A stretch of 64,000 nucleotides of DNA from the NCBI RefSeq assembly GCF_024713945.1, contig NC_134678.1, positions 3,410,001 through 3,474,000 of the forward strand, in the 5' to 3' direction. The notes under the pieces were generated by a model, which did no database searches, was not told where the DNA came from, and was given only the letters and a program-made list of their open reading frames with translations. Made by a program: the position numbers and the translations under genes. Shown one piece after another: positions 13,801-27,500 of this stretch. The DNA comes from Dermatophagoides farinae. Its lineage: Eukaryota; Arthropoda; Arachnida; Sarcoptiformes; Pyroglyphidae. Positions within the stretch are counted from its first letter, which is position 1. The number at the start of each line of letters is the position of its first letter.

Positions 13801-14309
13801 TACTTCACACACATACACACACACACACGAATGCCATAAACATTTATTTCATCAGTAATAAACCTATCATTATTATCCGATAGATCCGGCAATCACATTT
13901 AATCAATCATGGTGTTTGAAAAAATTTACTGATGTTGTTTAAATTGAATTGCACCTACAAAAATAATAAAAAAAAGACTCAATTATGCCATTCATATTGC
14001 CATCTGTCGTTAAACATTTGTAATAATTTTCAATAAAAAAAGATTTCGCATATTTTCTGAAATCGAAATCCAATTATCGATTATTTGATTATAATGCTGA
14101 TGATGATGATGTTGATCGAAACGGCACGCACAATGTACAAATTTTTTTCCCATGAATCTACTCTATACACCATCAACATCGATGATGATGATGATGTCAT
14201 CTATCCATCAAATTATCCATGTCATGGCAATTTTTGTTTGGGCAGATTTTTTCTTTGAAACAAAAAAAAAATTGACGATATCATCATTATCGTTGTCACT
14301 TCATTACAG
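10833..14309. other. non-coding block
   Basis: No supported gene. It holds a GGT/GGC-rich patch (11397-11430), a GTT run (11500-11512), GTTT runs near 11680-11698 and 13028-13050, CAA runs (13387-13410), a CA run at 13817-13828 and GAT runs near 14098-14112 and 14181-14196. Confidence 0.45.
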
Positions 14310-14425
14310 GACACTGAGTTGTGAGTGATTGTTTTGAGATCAACAATTTCCAAAAATTTTTTTCATCAACAACTGAAAACCAAACAGAAGCAGCAAAAGC
14401 TAAAGAACTCAATCAAATCTTTTGC
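14310..14425 (+). other. candidate non-coding (5' leader) exon
   Basis: The 116-nt segment is preceded by a good acceptor, TCACTTCATTACAG (AG at 14308-14309), and followed by a consensus donor, TTTTGC|GTAAGT (GT at 14426-14427). All three frames hit stops within the first codons, so it would be untranslated. Its A-rich, CAA/CAG-rich texture resembles arthropod 5' UTRs. It may instead be a first exon whose transcription start lies near 14300. It is on the same strand as DUOXA, but 35 kb upstream, so a connection is speculative. Confidence 0.3.
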
Positions 14426-14922
14426 GTAAGTTTTTTGTTCTTTTAATTTAAATTCTTCGTTTTTCTGATCAAAAAAAAATTAAATCAATCGGTTTATCTT
14501 AGTAAGAAAAAAAACACGAATTTGACAAATTGCTGCTTGCGAGAAAGCAATAAGAGAAATAAAAATTGTCAAATTGATTGATTCATTGGAATTCCATCAT
14601 TAATTTGATCAATTATAAACGAATAATGATAATAATCATCATTTTTCAATTGAATTCCTACGTCATTTCGGCGAATATCGATTTTCTAACATGATCATTA
14701 TCAACATATCAACATTTGAAATTGAAATTTTTTTTCTTATGATTCAGAAACCCATAAAGGAAATGAAAGAAAAATTAAACACAAGATAATGATGGTGATT
14801 TACATAATTTGGCAGAAAAGCAAAGACAACCGCCCTATGTTAAACCTTGAACAATAATAATGATGATGATTGAGATGTTTGATAAGATTTTTATTCTTTA
14901 TTTTCAATTCAGAATGAATATA

Positions 14923-14949
14923 ACGTTCTGCACGTTTGTGCCAGAACGT
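14923..14949. repeat. imperfect hairpin in a GC-richer patch
   Basis: ACGTTCTG-CAC (14923-14933) pairs with GTG-C-CAGAACGT (14938-14949), with one bulged C and a four-base GTTT loop. It stands out in composition from its AT-rich surroundings. Its function is unknown; it could be a decayed transposon end or a structured RNA element. Confidence 0.45.
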
Positions 14950-16926
14950 GTTGTCGTAGTATGTTGGTGGGAAAAACGAATGAGAAAAAAAAATTGAATT
15001 TCAAAATTCTTTTGCTTTTCCATACAATAATTACATCAAAATGCCAAAAAAAAGGTGTTAAATTGTAATTCAAATGATCGAAATTATGTTGTATTTTCCG
15101 TTTTAATTTATTATCAAATTATTTCCCACACATTTTTTTGTTGTTTTGTTCAAAAAATTTTGTAACTGAGAAAAAGGAATTGATTTTTTTGCCGAATTCT
15201 AAAAACATTCTGAAAATTCATAATCCATTTTGATTTCAGTGGGTTTGAATTAATCACTTAATTTCATCAGTAAATAATTTTCAAATTTAAGTGATGATAA
15301 TGTGATCGATAAACAAGACACTATTTTGTTTTTGTTCGACAAAATTAATGATTAGAAAAAAGTATGAATATTCATAGAAAAACTTTATACAGTAAAACAC
15401 CTTCGTTAGTTTTTATTCAAGTCAATAGAAAATAGAAAAAGAATCATTTATCATCACCTTTGTCGATGACAACAAAAACAACAACAACAACAACAACAAC
15501 AATAATAATAATGAAAATGTTTTTTTTTAGTCTAACCCAAAATGAAAACCAATCACGGAAACAAATACAATAATAATAAGTCCTTGGTAATGACCATTTT
15601 TTTTTGTCGTCAGGTTTCAAGGTATTATTGTCATTGTTAAGGAATCAAGGTGAATAAATAAATGAATAAACAAATGCATTGATTGTAATATCATCAATAT
15701 TTTTCAAATGTATTTTTTTCGGAAAAAAAACATTGATTATTAATTGGTTTTTAGATCACTAATTAATGTAAATATGTTTTTTTTATTCCATTCATACCAT
15801 TGAATTGGAGGTGAAAAAAAAACTTGGAATTTTTTCCTGAAATTCAATTTCGCACATATGGTGTTTGTAAATGATTTCCGATTTTTGTGAAAATGAATGC
15901 AAAAATTATGGATTTTCCCAGTAATGATGGCGCCACACAACATGAATCATGATCATAAAAACGAAAAAAAATTCAATTTAAAATTTCTTTATTATTCGAT
16001 TTCAATTTCAATGGATCCAATTGAGAGAAACAAGAGCATATTTGTGTGTATGTGCGTTTGCCATTGTTTCAAGTTTTTTTTATGTTCTCTCACTAAAATT
16101 TCATATTTTTCCTTGATGACAAATTATTTTTGTTGAAAATTTTTCCAATGCTAGTATTAATATCCATAATCGGAATATTTCGATTGATTAATAATGAATA
16201 TTATTCTTTTTTTTCATATGAATAATTTCAATAAAAAAAAATTTGCAAATCAAATGTGACTGTCAATGTCAAGGTTTTCAAAATCGAATCGAAATCACAT
16301 CATCATCGTCATTGCAAGTTTGTTTCAACCAATTTCTTTTGATCCATCAATCAATCAATCGAATTATTCGATGTGAATTTTGTGTGTGTGTCTGTGTGTG
16401 TGTGTCAAAAATTCAGTTTCCTGATCATGTCAAATCAAAATGGCTTTTCATTTTTTTTTCTCCATTTTCTTTTTGTCGCTAACATTCCAACAGAAAAAAA
16501 ACGATATTGGAATTATTTGAAAGACTAAAATGACTAAAGACATGTATATAACTAACCTTGATATAGAAAATATCTATCCAATCAAATATACTTTATTTAT
16601 ATATATATGCTACCGTCATTATATTACATTTATCGCTTTCTCTATATATTCGTTTCATTGGTTTCTAATTTAATAGCATTCAAGCAAGCCTTCTGGCTTT
16701 TAGGTGGCCATGTACATTGGAAATTTCTTATTTTTCATTCTACTTCTGCTGATGTTCCAATACTCAATTTGGTGATAAACGAGGATGATGATGATGATGA
16801 TGATAATTTTCATTGGTATTTATGCCCGCCTATGTGTGCTCAATGTTAATGAAATAATGATAATATATAAGAAAGGAAAAGAAAAAAAAAATGAGAAATG
16901 AATTTACTTGGCTAAGCTTGCTACAT

Positions 16927-16952
16927 GCACACACACACACACACACACACAC
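16927..16952. repeat. CA dinucleotide microsatellite
   Basis: An uninterrupted run of about 13 CA units. Confidence 0.9.
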
Positions 16953-19900
16953 ATGAACGCACCGCTGCGGATGTTATTGGACAAAAACGGTGACTATCAT
17001 TCATTCATTTAAACTTGTATTTATTGGCTATCAATATATATTAAGATAATGGAAAAGAAAAGAAAGAAAAAGTCCTCCATTGTCAATTGCTATGTTCGTC
17101 AAGGTAATTGGCGTTATTCCATTCTTATTTCAATTTAAACATAGATAGTTTTTATTTTTCTTATTACTAAGAAAAACAGCCACATACATTATTGTTTCAT
17201 GGTATTCAATAGATCTATCCAATATAAATGAATATAAACGACAGACAGAAATGATCATCATTTTTTTTGGTGGTATCGACAAATTAGATAGAAATAACAT
17301 CCAAAATGAATACTACCTGAACACATATACATTCAATTTAAGTGGAAAAGAAATAGTAAAAAAAAGCGGAAGGTATACACCACCACCACCACAATCAAAT
17401 TGGCTCATTTTGATTTGGCATCTTTTTTTCCAATTTACCTTTCAACACTTTTCATTAAATTCAAATTCTTCTCTCACTCTTTTTGATGATTTTCAAAATT
17501 GATTTGATTATTGATGATGATTAGCTATTCCTCTCTTTTTTTTCGTCCTCTACCATTCATTACATATCATAGAAGAATTTTCTTTATTTATTTTTGTTGC
17601 ATATAAAAAAATGAATATTGAAATCCTATTCTCTTGCTAATAAATATTATGAACGTCTAGCATCGAATTGTTGAATCATCGTGTGTGTGTGTGTGTTTGC
17701 ATCCGCATCCGTAATTTAAATGATGTGTTTTTTCTACAAAATTTGATAATAATGTTTTTATAGAAAAACCATTTTACCATTACATTTTTATTTACATTTT
17801 TTTCTCATACACACACACACACACACATAGCATTTATCCATGCAAGTTTATTTTTCACCATTTATCGCTCATTGCATTCATATTTGTTATCATAACTATC
17901 TTATTACCTTCATCATCGTTTGCGGTCATCTGCCTTGTTATTTAATTCTTCACTTTATGAAGCTTGTTTATAACTTAGAACATACATACATAGTGATATG
18001 CCGTATCACAATCGGTATATCCGAATGAATGAATGCAATGAATAACCGTTTTTTTTTTTTTTACTTGCACAACGGAATAATGATGATGGTTGCCACAACC
18101 ACCACTATTACCATTTTCTTCAGATGACCAATCATAACCGTTTGTGTTTTTTTTCCTCTTACCAATCAATGATCATCAGACCTGAATTGAAAAGTGAACG
18201 AAAAAAAAAATCCAATTCTTCAATTCGAAAAAAAAACAGAAATCAAGTTTTGACTTTAACTTAATGTCTGTCTGTTTTTTTTTTCAAATATATACATAGT
18301 ACAGTAACCTTCAAAATTGAACAAACACTTTTCAAATAGTCGCCGTTACAAGACAATACAATTAAGAACAGCAATAAAACTGTTATTTTTATTTTTTTAA
18401 AAATAAAACTTTTAGATTCAGGAAAAAAATTTTCTATTTTTTCTTCTTCTACCAATAATAATTCAACATCACCATCGTCATCATTATCATCAATAGTTTG
18501 TTGAGTGCAATCAACCAATGAATAAATTTGTCATGTATTTTTTTTTTTTTTTTTTTTGTTTTGGTTTAAATAAACATTACAATTTTGATTTTTCATAAAA
18601 AAAATACATTTGATTTATGAAGAAAGAATTTTGGAAACAAATTAATTTAACCTAAAAATTGAGATCGACAAAAAGCTTTTATTATTTCTCTTCATTATCA
18701 ACATACGCTGACAATGAAATTTTTGTTTTCGTTTTTTGTTTCAATTGAAACAGAATATTCCACTTGAATTTTTGCAATTTTTTTTATGGTTACAACTTGA
18801 AATTTGATTTTTTCATCTTTTTCCACTTTTTTTTATAATTGTTCGTCAAAATTTGGCTTTTTCAATTGTCAGGTAAGTTGTAATTATGACAATAAAAAAA
18901 AGTTTATCAATTTTTTTCAATTTAAAACCACAAGCAAATTAATGTGTTCAGCAATTTTTTTTGTTGAAAGAATTTCAAATCAATTCTGTTGTTTTCAATG
19001 TTCAAACAGAATAATTTTTTTCAAACAATGTTTAAGAAGTAATTAAATTTAAATTTAAAATGTCAAATGAGAGATGAGTCCAATGCCTTTGCCTATTCTG
19101 ATTTGTATTAAGAATTGTTTATTCAATAAATGAATGAAAGAATTTTTTTCTATAAACAAATGTTTCTTCCGCATTCTGTCGGAATTCACATTGAAATTCA
19201 GATTGAACCGGTTCTATTTTCTGTTTTGATTTTTTTCTCTCTCTCTCTCTTACTGGATTCTGAAAGAGATTAATCAATAAGGAAGTGAAACCAGTTTTTT
19301 CGGTTTTGTTTTGTTTTTGTTTTTGGTTAGAAAGTTATAAAAAAAGTGAACGTCAATGACTGATTATTGAACTCTCACTCGCATTACCCCTTAAAGTTCA
19401 TTTGCTATTTAATTAAAAATAATTTTTATTTTACCCTTTATCTTTCCTATCTCATTGTACGTTCACCTCTTAAAAAGGTCAAGATTACGATTATTAACAT
19501 GAATTGAATGGGCACGAAAAACTTGATCAAAAAACCACAAGATGGTGCCATGTGTTTTGAATTAGAATTTCATTTACTATTTTTTTTTTTACCACCAATT
19601 CGTATGAACATTGTCAATAAGGAAATTCAATCTTGTTTTTCCAAAAAAGTTATCGAAATAATCAAACAAATCCATCCATTCATAAACATTATGACATTAG
19701 GCACATTCTATTAGGATGTGTGAACAAATAAATGCTTTTTGTTCATGTGTGTAGGCGTTTTTATATATTATATGTATATGTTGTTTATAATAAAACCGGA
19801 TGAAATTAGAGTTGCCGAAAAGAAAAGAAAGCCGGTAAACACCATCATAGATCAGATAACAATGACCATATAGATAGGATAAATAAATAATGTAAAGGCT

Positions 19901-20434
19901 TTTTTTTGGCCAAACATAATGGATGACAAATTTTTAAATGTAAATATTGTATGTATGTGGTGGTTGACATACATAAATGAATGAGAAAAAAAAATCCAAG
20001 AAATTTGAGTGAAGCAAAGAGCTTATTTTTCTATATTCTTTATTCTCCTTTTAGATTTATATACATTTTTTTCATCGTGTTTATCCAGCTTTATCATCTT
20101 ATTTACCACAGAAAAAAAATGATTTGATGTGAAACAACTAAAATTGGGGGCAAAAGGCTTCATATTCTTATATTTACTTTTTGTGGGTGTCGTTGTGTGT
20201 GTGTGTGTGTGTTCCATATAAAATGTATGAGTTTTTTTTTGTGTTCGTTGAATATTCCTAGTTGATCATTCACAAAAAGCATAGAATTTATTAGTGAAAA
20301 CGAAAATAGAAGTAATGTTTTTTTCCTAGTCTCACCATTGATGCTAAATTATTACACAATATTATTTAACATCTCAACATAGAAAGAGATAAGAAAACGA
20401 ATGAGATTCCATTAATGTCCAGTTTGGTTTATAG

Positions 20435-20459
20435 TTTTTTTTTTTTTTTTTTTTTTTTT
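20435..20459. repeat. 25-base poly-T tract
   Basis: Among the longest homopolymers in the window. On the minus strand it could be a poly-A tail scar of a retroposed sequence, but no adjacent element was recognised. Confidence 0.85.
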
Positions 20460-21505
20460 GGTTTCCCATTTTTCCACCCACACAAAGAGAAATCTAGTTA
20501 AAAAAAACCCACGCAGAAAAAAAATAAACACAATTAAACGAATAATTAAACAAATAAATTGAGGATGATGGTTTTCTTTCTTTCTTTAAGAATGAAAAAA
20601 TTTTTCATTCAAGCTTGAATACATTGATACTTCTTATTACTTACTGGACTAGACAAAATCAATTGATCAAAAATGATAAACGGTAAATTATCAAACGATA
20701 AACGATAATGAAAACCAGTGATCCAATGAATCTATCTATCTATCTAGTATTCTATCTTGAAACGATAACTATTGTCAAGTATTTGTTTGGAATAAAACAA
20801 AAAAAAAATTCAATCGAAAAACAAAAAAAAAAGACTTTGATTCTTGACAAGAAAAAATCTACTATACAAACAAATATTCAACTTTTGTCTTGTCCTGTCC
20901 AATCAAATTGATCAATGATTGTACCTTGAACATTTGATAATTTAAAAAATAAATTGTGAGCAATTCTAACCAAAGTCAATTCTATAAACAGTACAACAAA
21001 ACTGAACAATAGACAAAAAAATTGATGCAGAAAATAAAAACAAATAGATATTTAATTGAGTCGAAACAAATTATCGACTAGCCTGAAAACAAAAAACAAA
21101 AAAACAAAACCAAATAGCCAGACTTAGTAGTAGTGACTTTAGTTCACCCAAATGAGGAATGATCTATTGAACACGGAATACAGAACCCAAAACAGAGCCT
21201 GCTCCTCAATTGACAAATGGTCAATGTGATATAAGAGTGAAAGCAAAATAAAAAAAAAATCGGCCGAATTTGGTATCATTTTGTTGTTTATCTTACAGAA
21301 AAGAATAGAATGAATGATAATTTGTGAAACGAAAATAAATGAATGAATGAATGAATCTTGCCAATGTAAATATAAAATGGAAGATAATGGGAATTTTAGA
21401 ACGAAGAATGAAAATGAAAGAGAATGAAATTGATGGAAACAAAATGATATTGAATGAAGAAGCTAGAATTCTTTGCAACACATACATACAAAGAGTGCAT
21501 GAATT

Positions 21506-21510
<5 letters not shown>

Positions 21511-21550
<40 letters not shown>
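21511..21550. repeat. AG dinucleotide microsatellite (20 units)
   Basis: A perfect AG20 run. Open frames on both strands cross it as RE/RE or LS/LS repeats and are artefacts of the repeat. Confidence 0.95.
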
Positions 21551-21554
<4 letters not shown>

Positions 21555-24500
21555 GTAATAGATCTTTGTCGTTCGATTCTCATTTTCTATCGTTTTCATG
21601 TTTTGCACATTGCACAAAATTTGCAAAATTCTAATGTTGATTACGGGTTCTCTTTTTTTTGTAAATAATATTTGTGTTCATTTGACAATTTGACATTCGT
21701 TTTTGTTTTCTGTTGATGTCGACACAAATTTCTGTTTGATTTTGTATGAATCGAATACAAAATTTTTTCTGTTTTTTGGCCATCTGCAAATCTAATTATG
21801 AATAATTTGCATATTTGATAGATACTTTTTTTGTAGAAAAAATTGTAAATTTTTGTTAAAAAATTCATTCTAACTATGTTCGCATTTTTCCACATCCATT
21901 GGTTTTAATATTGGCGAACATTGTTCATTTTACATTTGATTTAGTTTTATCACCGGTAATATAATGATTATGACATAATAATGACGGAAATTAGATCCAG
22001 AAAAAACGAAATGATATAAAAATCCTCATAAAATCAATGTAGAATTTAATTGGTTGGTATTTAATAAAAAGAAAAATGATATTTGGCTTTTTATAGTGCG
22101 CGGTTTTTACTCAAGATTCATCAAATGACCCTGTTGTAGTTGTGTTATCATTAATTTTTATTATTATTGAGTTTTGCTGTCAACACGTCGGACATCATTA
22201 ATCGGAAAAAAATATCCGATTGGAAATGAAATTGCCAATTCCATCAAATAATATTATTATAATCTAAATGAAATGGAGAAAAAATTCTTGAAAAAAATAA
22301 CAACCATGAACAAATAAGATATTTCATAAATTTCAAACATTTAGAAAAATGAAAATATTTATGGTCCATATTAAACGGTAAAAAAATGAAAAGAATTTCG
22401 TGAAATTCCGGAACATTAATAGACGGATTGCAAACAAGCAATTTGATCAAATTTTTTTTGTCCTTTGTGTTCATAATAATATCCAGAATTTTATTTTATT
22501 ATAACCATAATTGATTCCCAGATATTTAATAGATTTTTTTGTGAAAATTTGTCAACAATTTTTTTTGTTGCTAGAATTTTTTTTTCATTCATTTATATAG
22601 CAAACTCCAATCAGAGAATTCAACCAAAAAAAAACAGGAAAAAAATTAGTTTAAATAAATCGATTTGATTTACAAAATATTATAATCATCATCAATGAAT
22701 ATTCAAAAAACTCGATTCCAAATGATCCAAATTCAATCCATTGTCATACAACAACAACAACAACATCAAAATGTAATTTTAATACAATAATTTCGATTTC
22801 AATAAAAAGTGAAATTTTCGATTTTGTTTTTCCGAAATACAATCCATGAGTACACATATTTTATTTTTTTTTTCTTCATTCAAACCAAAGTAATGGATAA
22901 AAGATTTACAAGAAAAATTTACCAAACATTTGACTTTTAGTCGTTTTAGTTTTTTTTTGTTGGGTTGTTCCACCAAACAGTAGTGAAAAAAAAACAATAT
23001 CAGTATCGGTCGATTGAATAAATGAAAATTGACAGTTCTTTATTTTCCGTTGTCCATGGTTGACCAATGGCCTGTCTCAAATCTGTTTTTTTTTCAATTT
23101 CAAAAAAACAACAGTTATAATAATAAAGAGAATAACAACAGAATTTATTCAGTTCAATTGAGGTTTGAACAACACAAACAAAACAAAAAAACAAAGACAA
23201 CGACACATTTAGAAATATCGGAAATCGATCATTGATATGCTTATGGAATATTGATCATGTTTATTCCATTTGAATTGTTTTGTTTAGTTTTTTTTTCAGC
23301 GGCAAAGAATATTTCAATTTTTTTTCATTTTCCTTCTTTTTGTCGAGAAAATGTAAACAGACTTTCAGAATTGTCGGTCAAGTTTCTTAACATCATCATG
23401 ATGGTAAACTTTTTGTTTGTTTGTTTGCAGATTTTTGTTTTTTTTAAATCATTAAATTTTCAAAGCTAATTTAAATGTTGAAAAATCAATTTAAATGAAA
23501 CCTCCTCATTCGTGCACACACACACACACACACACTCACGTTGAAAACGGAAATATTCCATGACACTTTGAGTTTATTCCTTAAGCAAGCAAACAAACAA
23601 ACAAATTAATTTCGCTCAATTTTTTTTCAAATCCAACTGCAATTGAATTGAGCGAATAGGTAACATTAAAAGTTTGTGTGTATGTGTTGTGCTTACTGGA
23701 CCAGCAAATATTAGCAACTGAAACGTGATTGGAAAATCTAATGAAGAAGAAGATAAAAAAGAAACTGGCCAATGGCCATAACAAATAAACAAGCGATTTG
23801 AATTTGGATCGGTGGGGGAAGGGGGTGGATAAAAATGACAAAAATTTCTGGATTGTGGGAAAAAAAACTCAATAATAATGGAACAATGCTGATTTTTTTT
23901 TCATTTTGTTCCCAAATTTATTGACTGAACGAAATCGTTCAATTTGAATGACATGGTGTGTGTGTGTGTATGTGGAACCATAATGTTTTTACTCATCGAT
24001 CATCAAAAGTTACAAAACTTTGAAACTCTATATGAATAGGAAAAAAAATGAATAAGAAGTAAAATAAGATTGAGTGAAGAAATAATAATAAAAAAATTAT
24101 TTTGTTACTATTGATTTTTTTTTGTATCAAATATAAAAAATTCTCAGCCATGAAAAAAAAGATTGGAATATTCTCATAGAATAAAACAATTTTGTTGGAA
24201 AAGATTGAAAAATCACATTCAATTCATAAACAATAGCAAAAAAAAAATACACTGATAATAATAGTTCAATAGATGTTGATTAGTTGAAAAAATTTATTCA
24301 ATAATCAGATAATCAAAGACAACAAATTGTTATGAAAAAATACAAACATTTTATTTTCAAACAAAAATTTTCCATTCAAACTTTAAACGACAAAATCATG
24401 TCAAGTCAAACAAATTTTCATACATAAAACATTTGTGAAATATGCACAAAATATGTAAACAACAACAAAAAATGGATGATGTATGAGGCCGCCATCATTC

Positions 24501-27500
24501 ATCAAACATCATGCCAAAAAAAGTGAATCTGTAACAACGAAAAAAAAATCAAATCAAACAATGTTGAATGTACACAAATGGAGAAAGAAAAATTCAATTT
24601 TAAAAATTGAAAAATCAATTCAATTCGATTTACACAACGTTCGTTTGACAAAGAATGGCCAAAAAGTGATTGAAATTACAAAAGAAAAAGATTCCCAACT
24701 AGAATCAAGATTAATAATAATAATAATAATAATCAATGATGATAAAGGGGAAGAAGCAAGACAATTTTCTTGATTCGTCAATAAACATCATTTGAATTGA
24801 ACGAATGACCAACGAGACAAGAATTTCTAATCAAAGAGAATAAAAAATGAAGGAATGATGAAATTACCGTCTCAACACTACTAGTATTACTATTACTACC
24901 ATGTTCAATAAAAAAAAACCGTTGGTTTTCATTTTTTTTTTCATCTGGACAACAACCGCTTAATATTGACGAATTTTATTTTTTTTTCTGGTCATTTTTA
25001 TTTTGTCGCTTTCAAAAAAAAAAATGATGATGATTCATGAATTCTTTCGGTTTTTAATGATTTTGATGATCGAATGAGAGAACCAAAAAAAAAAAAAAAA
25101 AAAAACAGAAACTAATGCAATTATCATCAATGTAGCTAGATAGTTAGATAGAAAGAAAAAAAAAATAGAGGAAAAATCACGTTATCTAAAATCACAACCA
25201 CAATTGAATTCAATTATCATTATCATTATTATTGATGCCCAAATATTTGCCGGTATAGATGGTTTATTATTGATGATGATGAAACCACACACAATTCTAA
25301 TTGAATTTCTTTTTTTCTTGTTTTGTTCTCTTTCGTTTTCGTTGTATACATTTACTCAGCAATAAATTTAGATGATCATCATGATTACAGGCCACCAAAA
25401 AATACGAGATGAAATACCGTCAACACAGAAAATAATCACATCTTTCAATCAAATTGATCTGATTGATTTTATTTTATTTATTTTTTGTTTGTTTCAGGTT
25501 TTACAATGTTGTATACATGGAATAACAAAAATTCCAGATATTCCATAAGAAATAATCATTATCATAAAATATCAATTTATGATGGTCAATATATAAATAG
25601 AAACGATTGAACTCAAACTCAAATGAAATTTCTATTTTTACATTTAGAAATTTTCAATTAAAATCTTCGATTACCGACTGTTTTACAAAGTAGTTAATAA
25701 ATATTAATATTAGAGGAAAAATGTATTGATTGGTTTTTATTATTACCGAAATTTTTTTTTTTTTTTGGAAACGGAAATTTTTATTTTTTTTGCAATTCAA
25801 TTTAATGAAAACATTCATCATTTGATATATTTATGGTCCGATGTTCCGACAACTCATTTTTTCTCTATTTTCATTTTATTTTTTTTTCGAATGTTCCAGA
25901 ATTATCTATTCAATGAAATGAAAAATTATTTGATAAAATAGACAAAAAAGAATAATGTGTAACCAGATACTCGTGTATTGTGTTGAAAGGTGGAAAAAAC
26001 AAAGTCAAAAAGCTTAAAAAAGAAGAAATTTAACACTCAAATACTATCCAGAAAAAAAAGAATCCAATTTTGTTTTTTGTCGCTTGATTGCATCTTTTGT
26101 CATTGTCATCTTTATCATCATTCAATAACATCATAAAAAAGGTAGGTGTTTGTCTTTACATTCGAATTTGTTTCATATAAATTATTGCTTTGATGACAAA
26201 TTATTCATTTTTTCTATTTCTATTTCTTTTGGTCGTTGAGTGCTTGACGTTACTGCCTAATTGAATTGACAACCAAAAGCAAAACCCATTAGTGGAATAG
26301 ATGATTTTTTTCTGGTTTCATAATGTTTGAATGTGTGATGAAGGGAGACAGAGAATGAGTAAAACGAGATTAGATTGTAACCAAGAAATAATAAGCATGC
26401 AAGCAAACAAAATAATGATTAAGTTATCAAATTGATGATGAAATTTTTTTATGAAATTTAATAAGTAAAATAAATTAAATATTTCAAGTAATATTCTGGT
26501 ATTTTCAATCAGTTTTGTCGTCTTTTGAAATACGAGAAATTCTATTGTTTTGTTTTTATTAAAAAAAATACAGAATTAAATTATTGAATAATTTATTTAA
26601 TAATTTCAAATGAAATTCAAATGTCAATAGAAAAAAATGATAAATTTGACTATTTATAAAAAAGTAAGAAATAATTCTTCAGTGTGACAGTGAAGAATAT
26701 TCTATGAACGTTTTTTATTTTCATATGGAATTGATTTTTCACCGTATGCAATGATTCATTCAATATGTATTATACTTGAAACAAGGCGTTAATTTATTTC
26801 CTTATTTTCTAATCATTTATATTGCTTAATAGAACTGCAATTGATTATTATTATCAGATGAATTTTGAACAACACACGATTGAACAAAAATCAAAATGAA
26901 GTGAACAAATGTGACAAAACAAATTACAAAAGAGTAATAGATAAAAAAAAAGATTCTTTAGCATTAAGATTTTTCTTTTTTTTCATGAAAAAGACAATGA
27001 GAAAGAAAAAGAGAAAAAAAACCTACAAGGAACAAGAACAAAAAAACATTGATCTAATTAGATACTCACAAGACTTGCTGATGCTACTTCAGAACATTCT
27101 AATCATCAGCTTTAGTTAGTTATTTTTTTTCTTTTTATTTCAGAATAATTTCTGTTTTTTTTTCTCTGCTTTTTTCATACATTTATCGAATATAAGAGAA
27201 AAGAAGAAAAATTGATTCATCCAATATTTTCGATTCATTGATCACAACATTGTTTCAGTTGTTTCCAACACACACATACATACAGGAGCAGTGTGTTAAT
27301 CATTTTATCCATCATTCTCATCATATTGTTCGTTGTCAATGCATACATTCTTCATTCATCTTAATAATATATATATATATAACTTTATTAATTTGCATGA
27401 GAAGAGACTCTTATTATTTGTTGTGTGTTTCAACGATAAATCGAATGAATCTATCGATTTATTTGTTTTGTTTTGTTTGTTTGTTTGTTCGTTAATGACA

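Noticed and set aside
18261-18518. 85-codon minus-strand ORF with a hydrophobic segment (TVLLLFLIVLSCNGDY)
   Set aside because: No ATG in frame, length within chance expectation, and no clear donor at its end.
21293-21668. Open frames with RERERE or LSLSLS stretches on both strands
   Set aside because: Products of the AG20 microsatellite; the flanking residues show no family similarity.
24483-24773. 96-codon Lys/Ser-rich plus-strand ORF starting with ATG
   Set aside because: Purine-rich strand lowers the stop frequency; no domain, no codon-bias contrast and no supporting neighbours.
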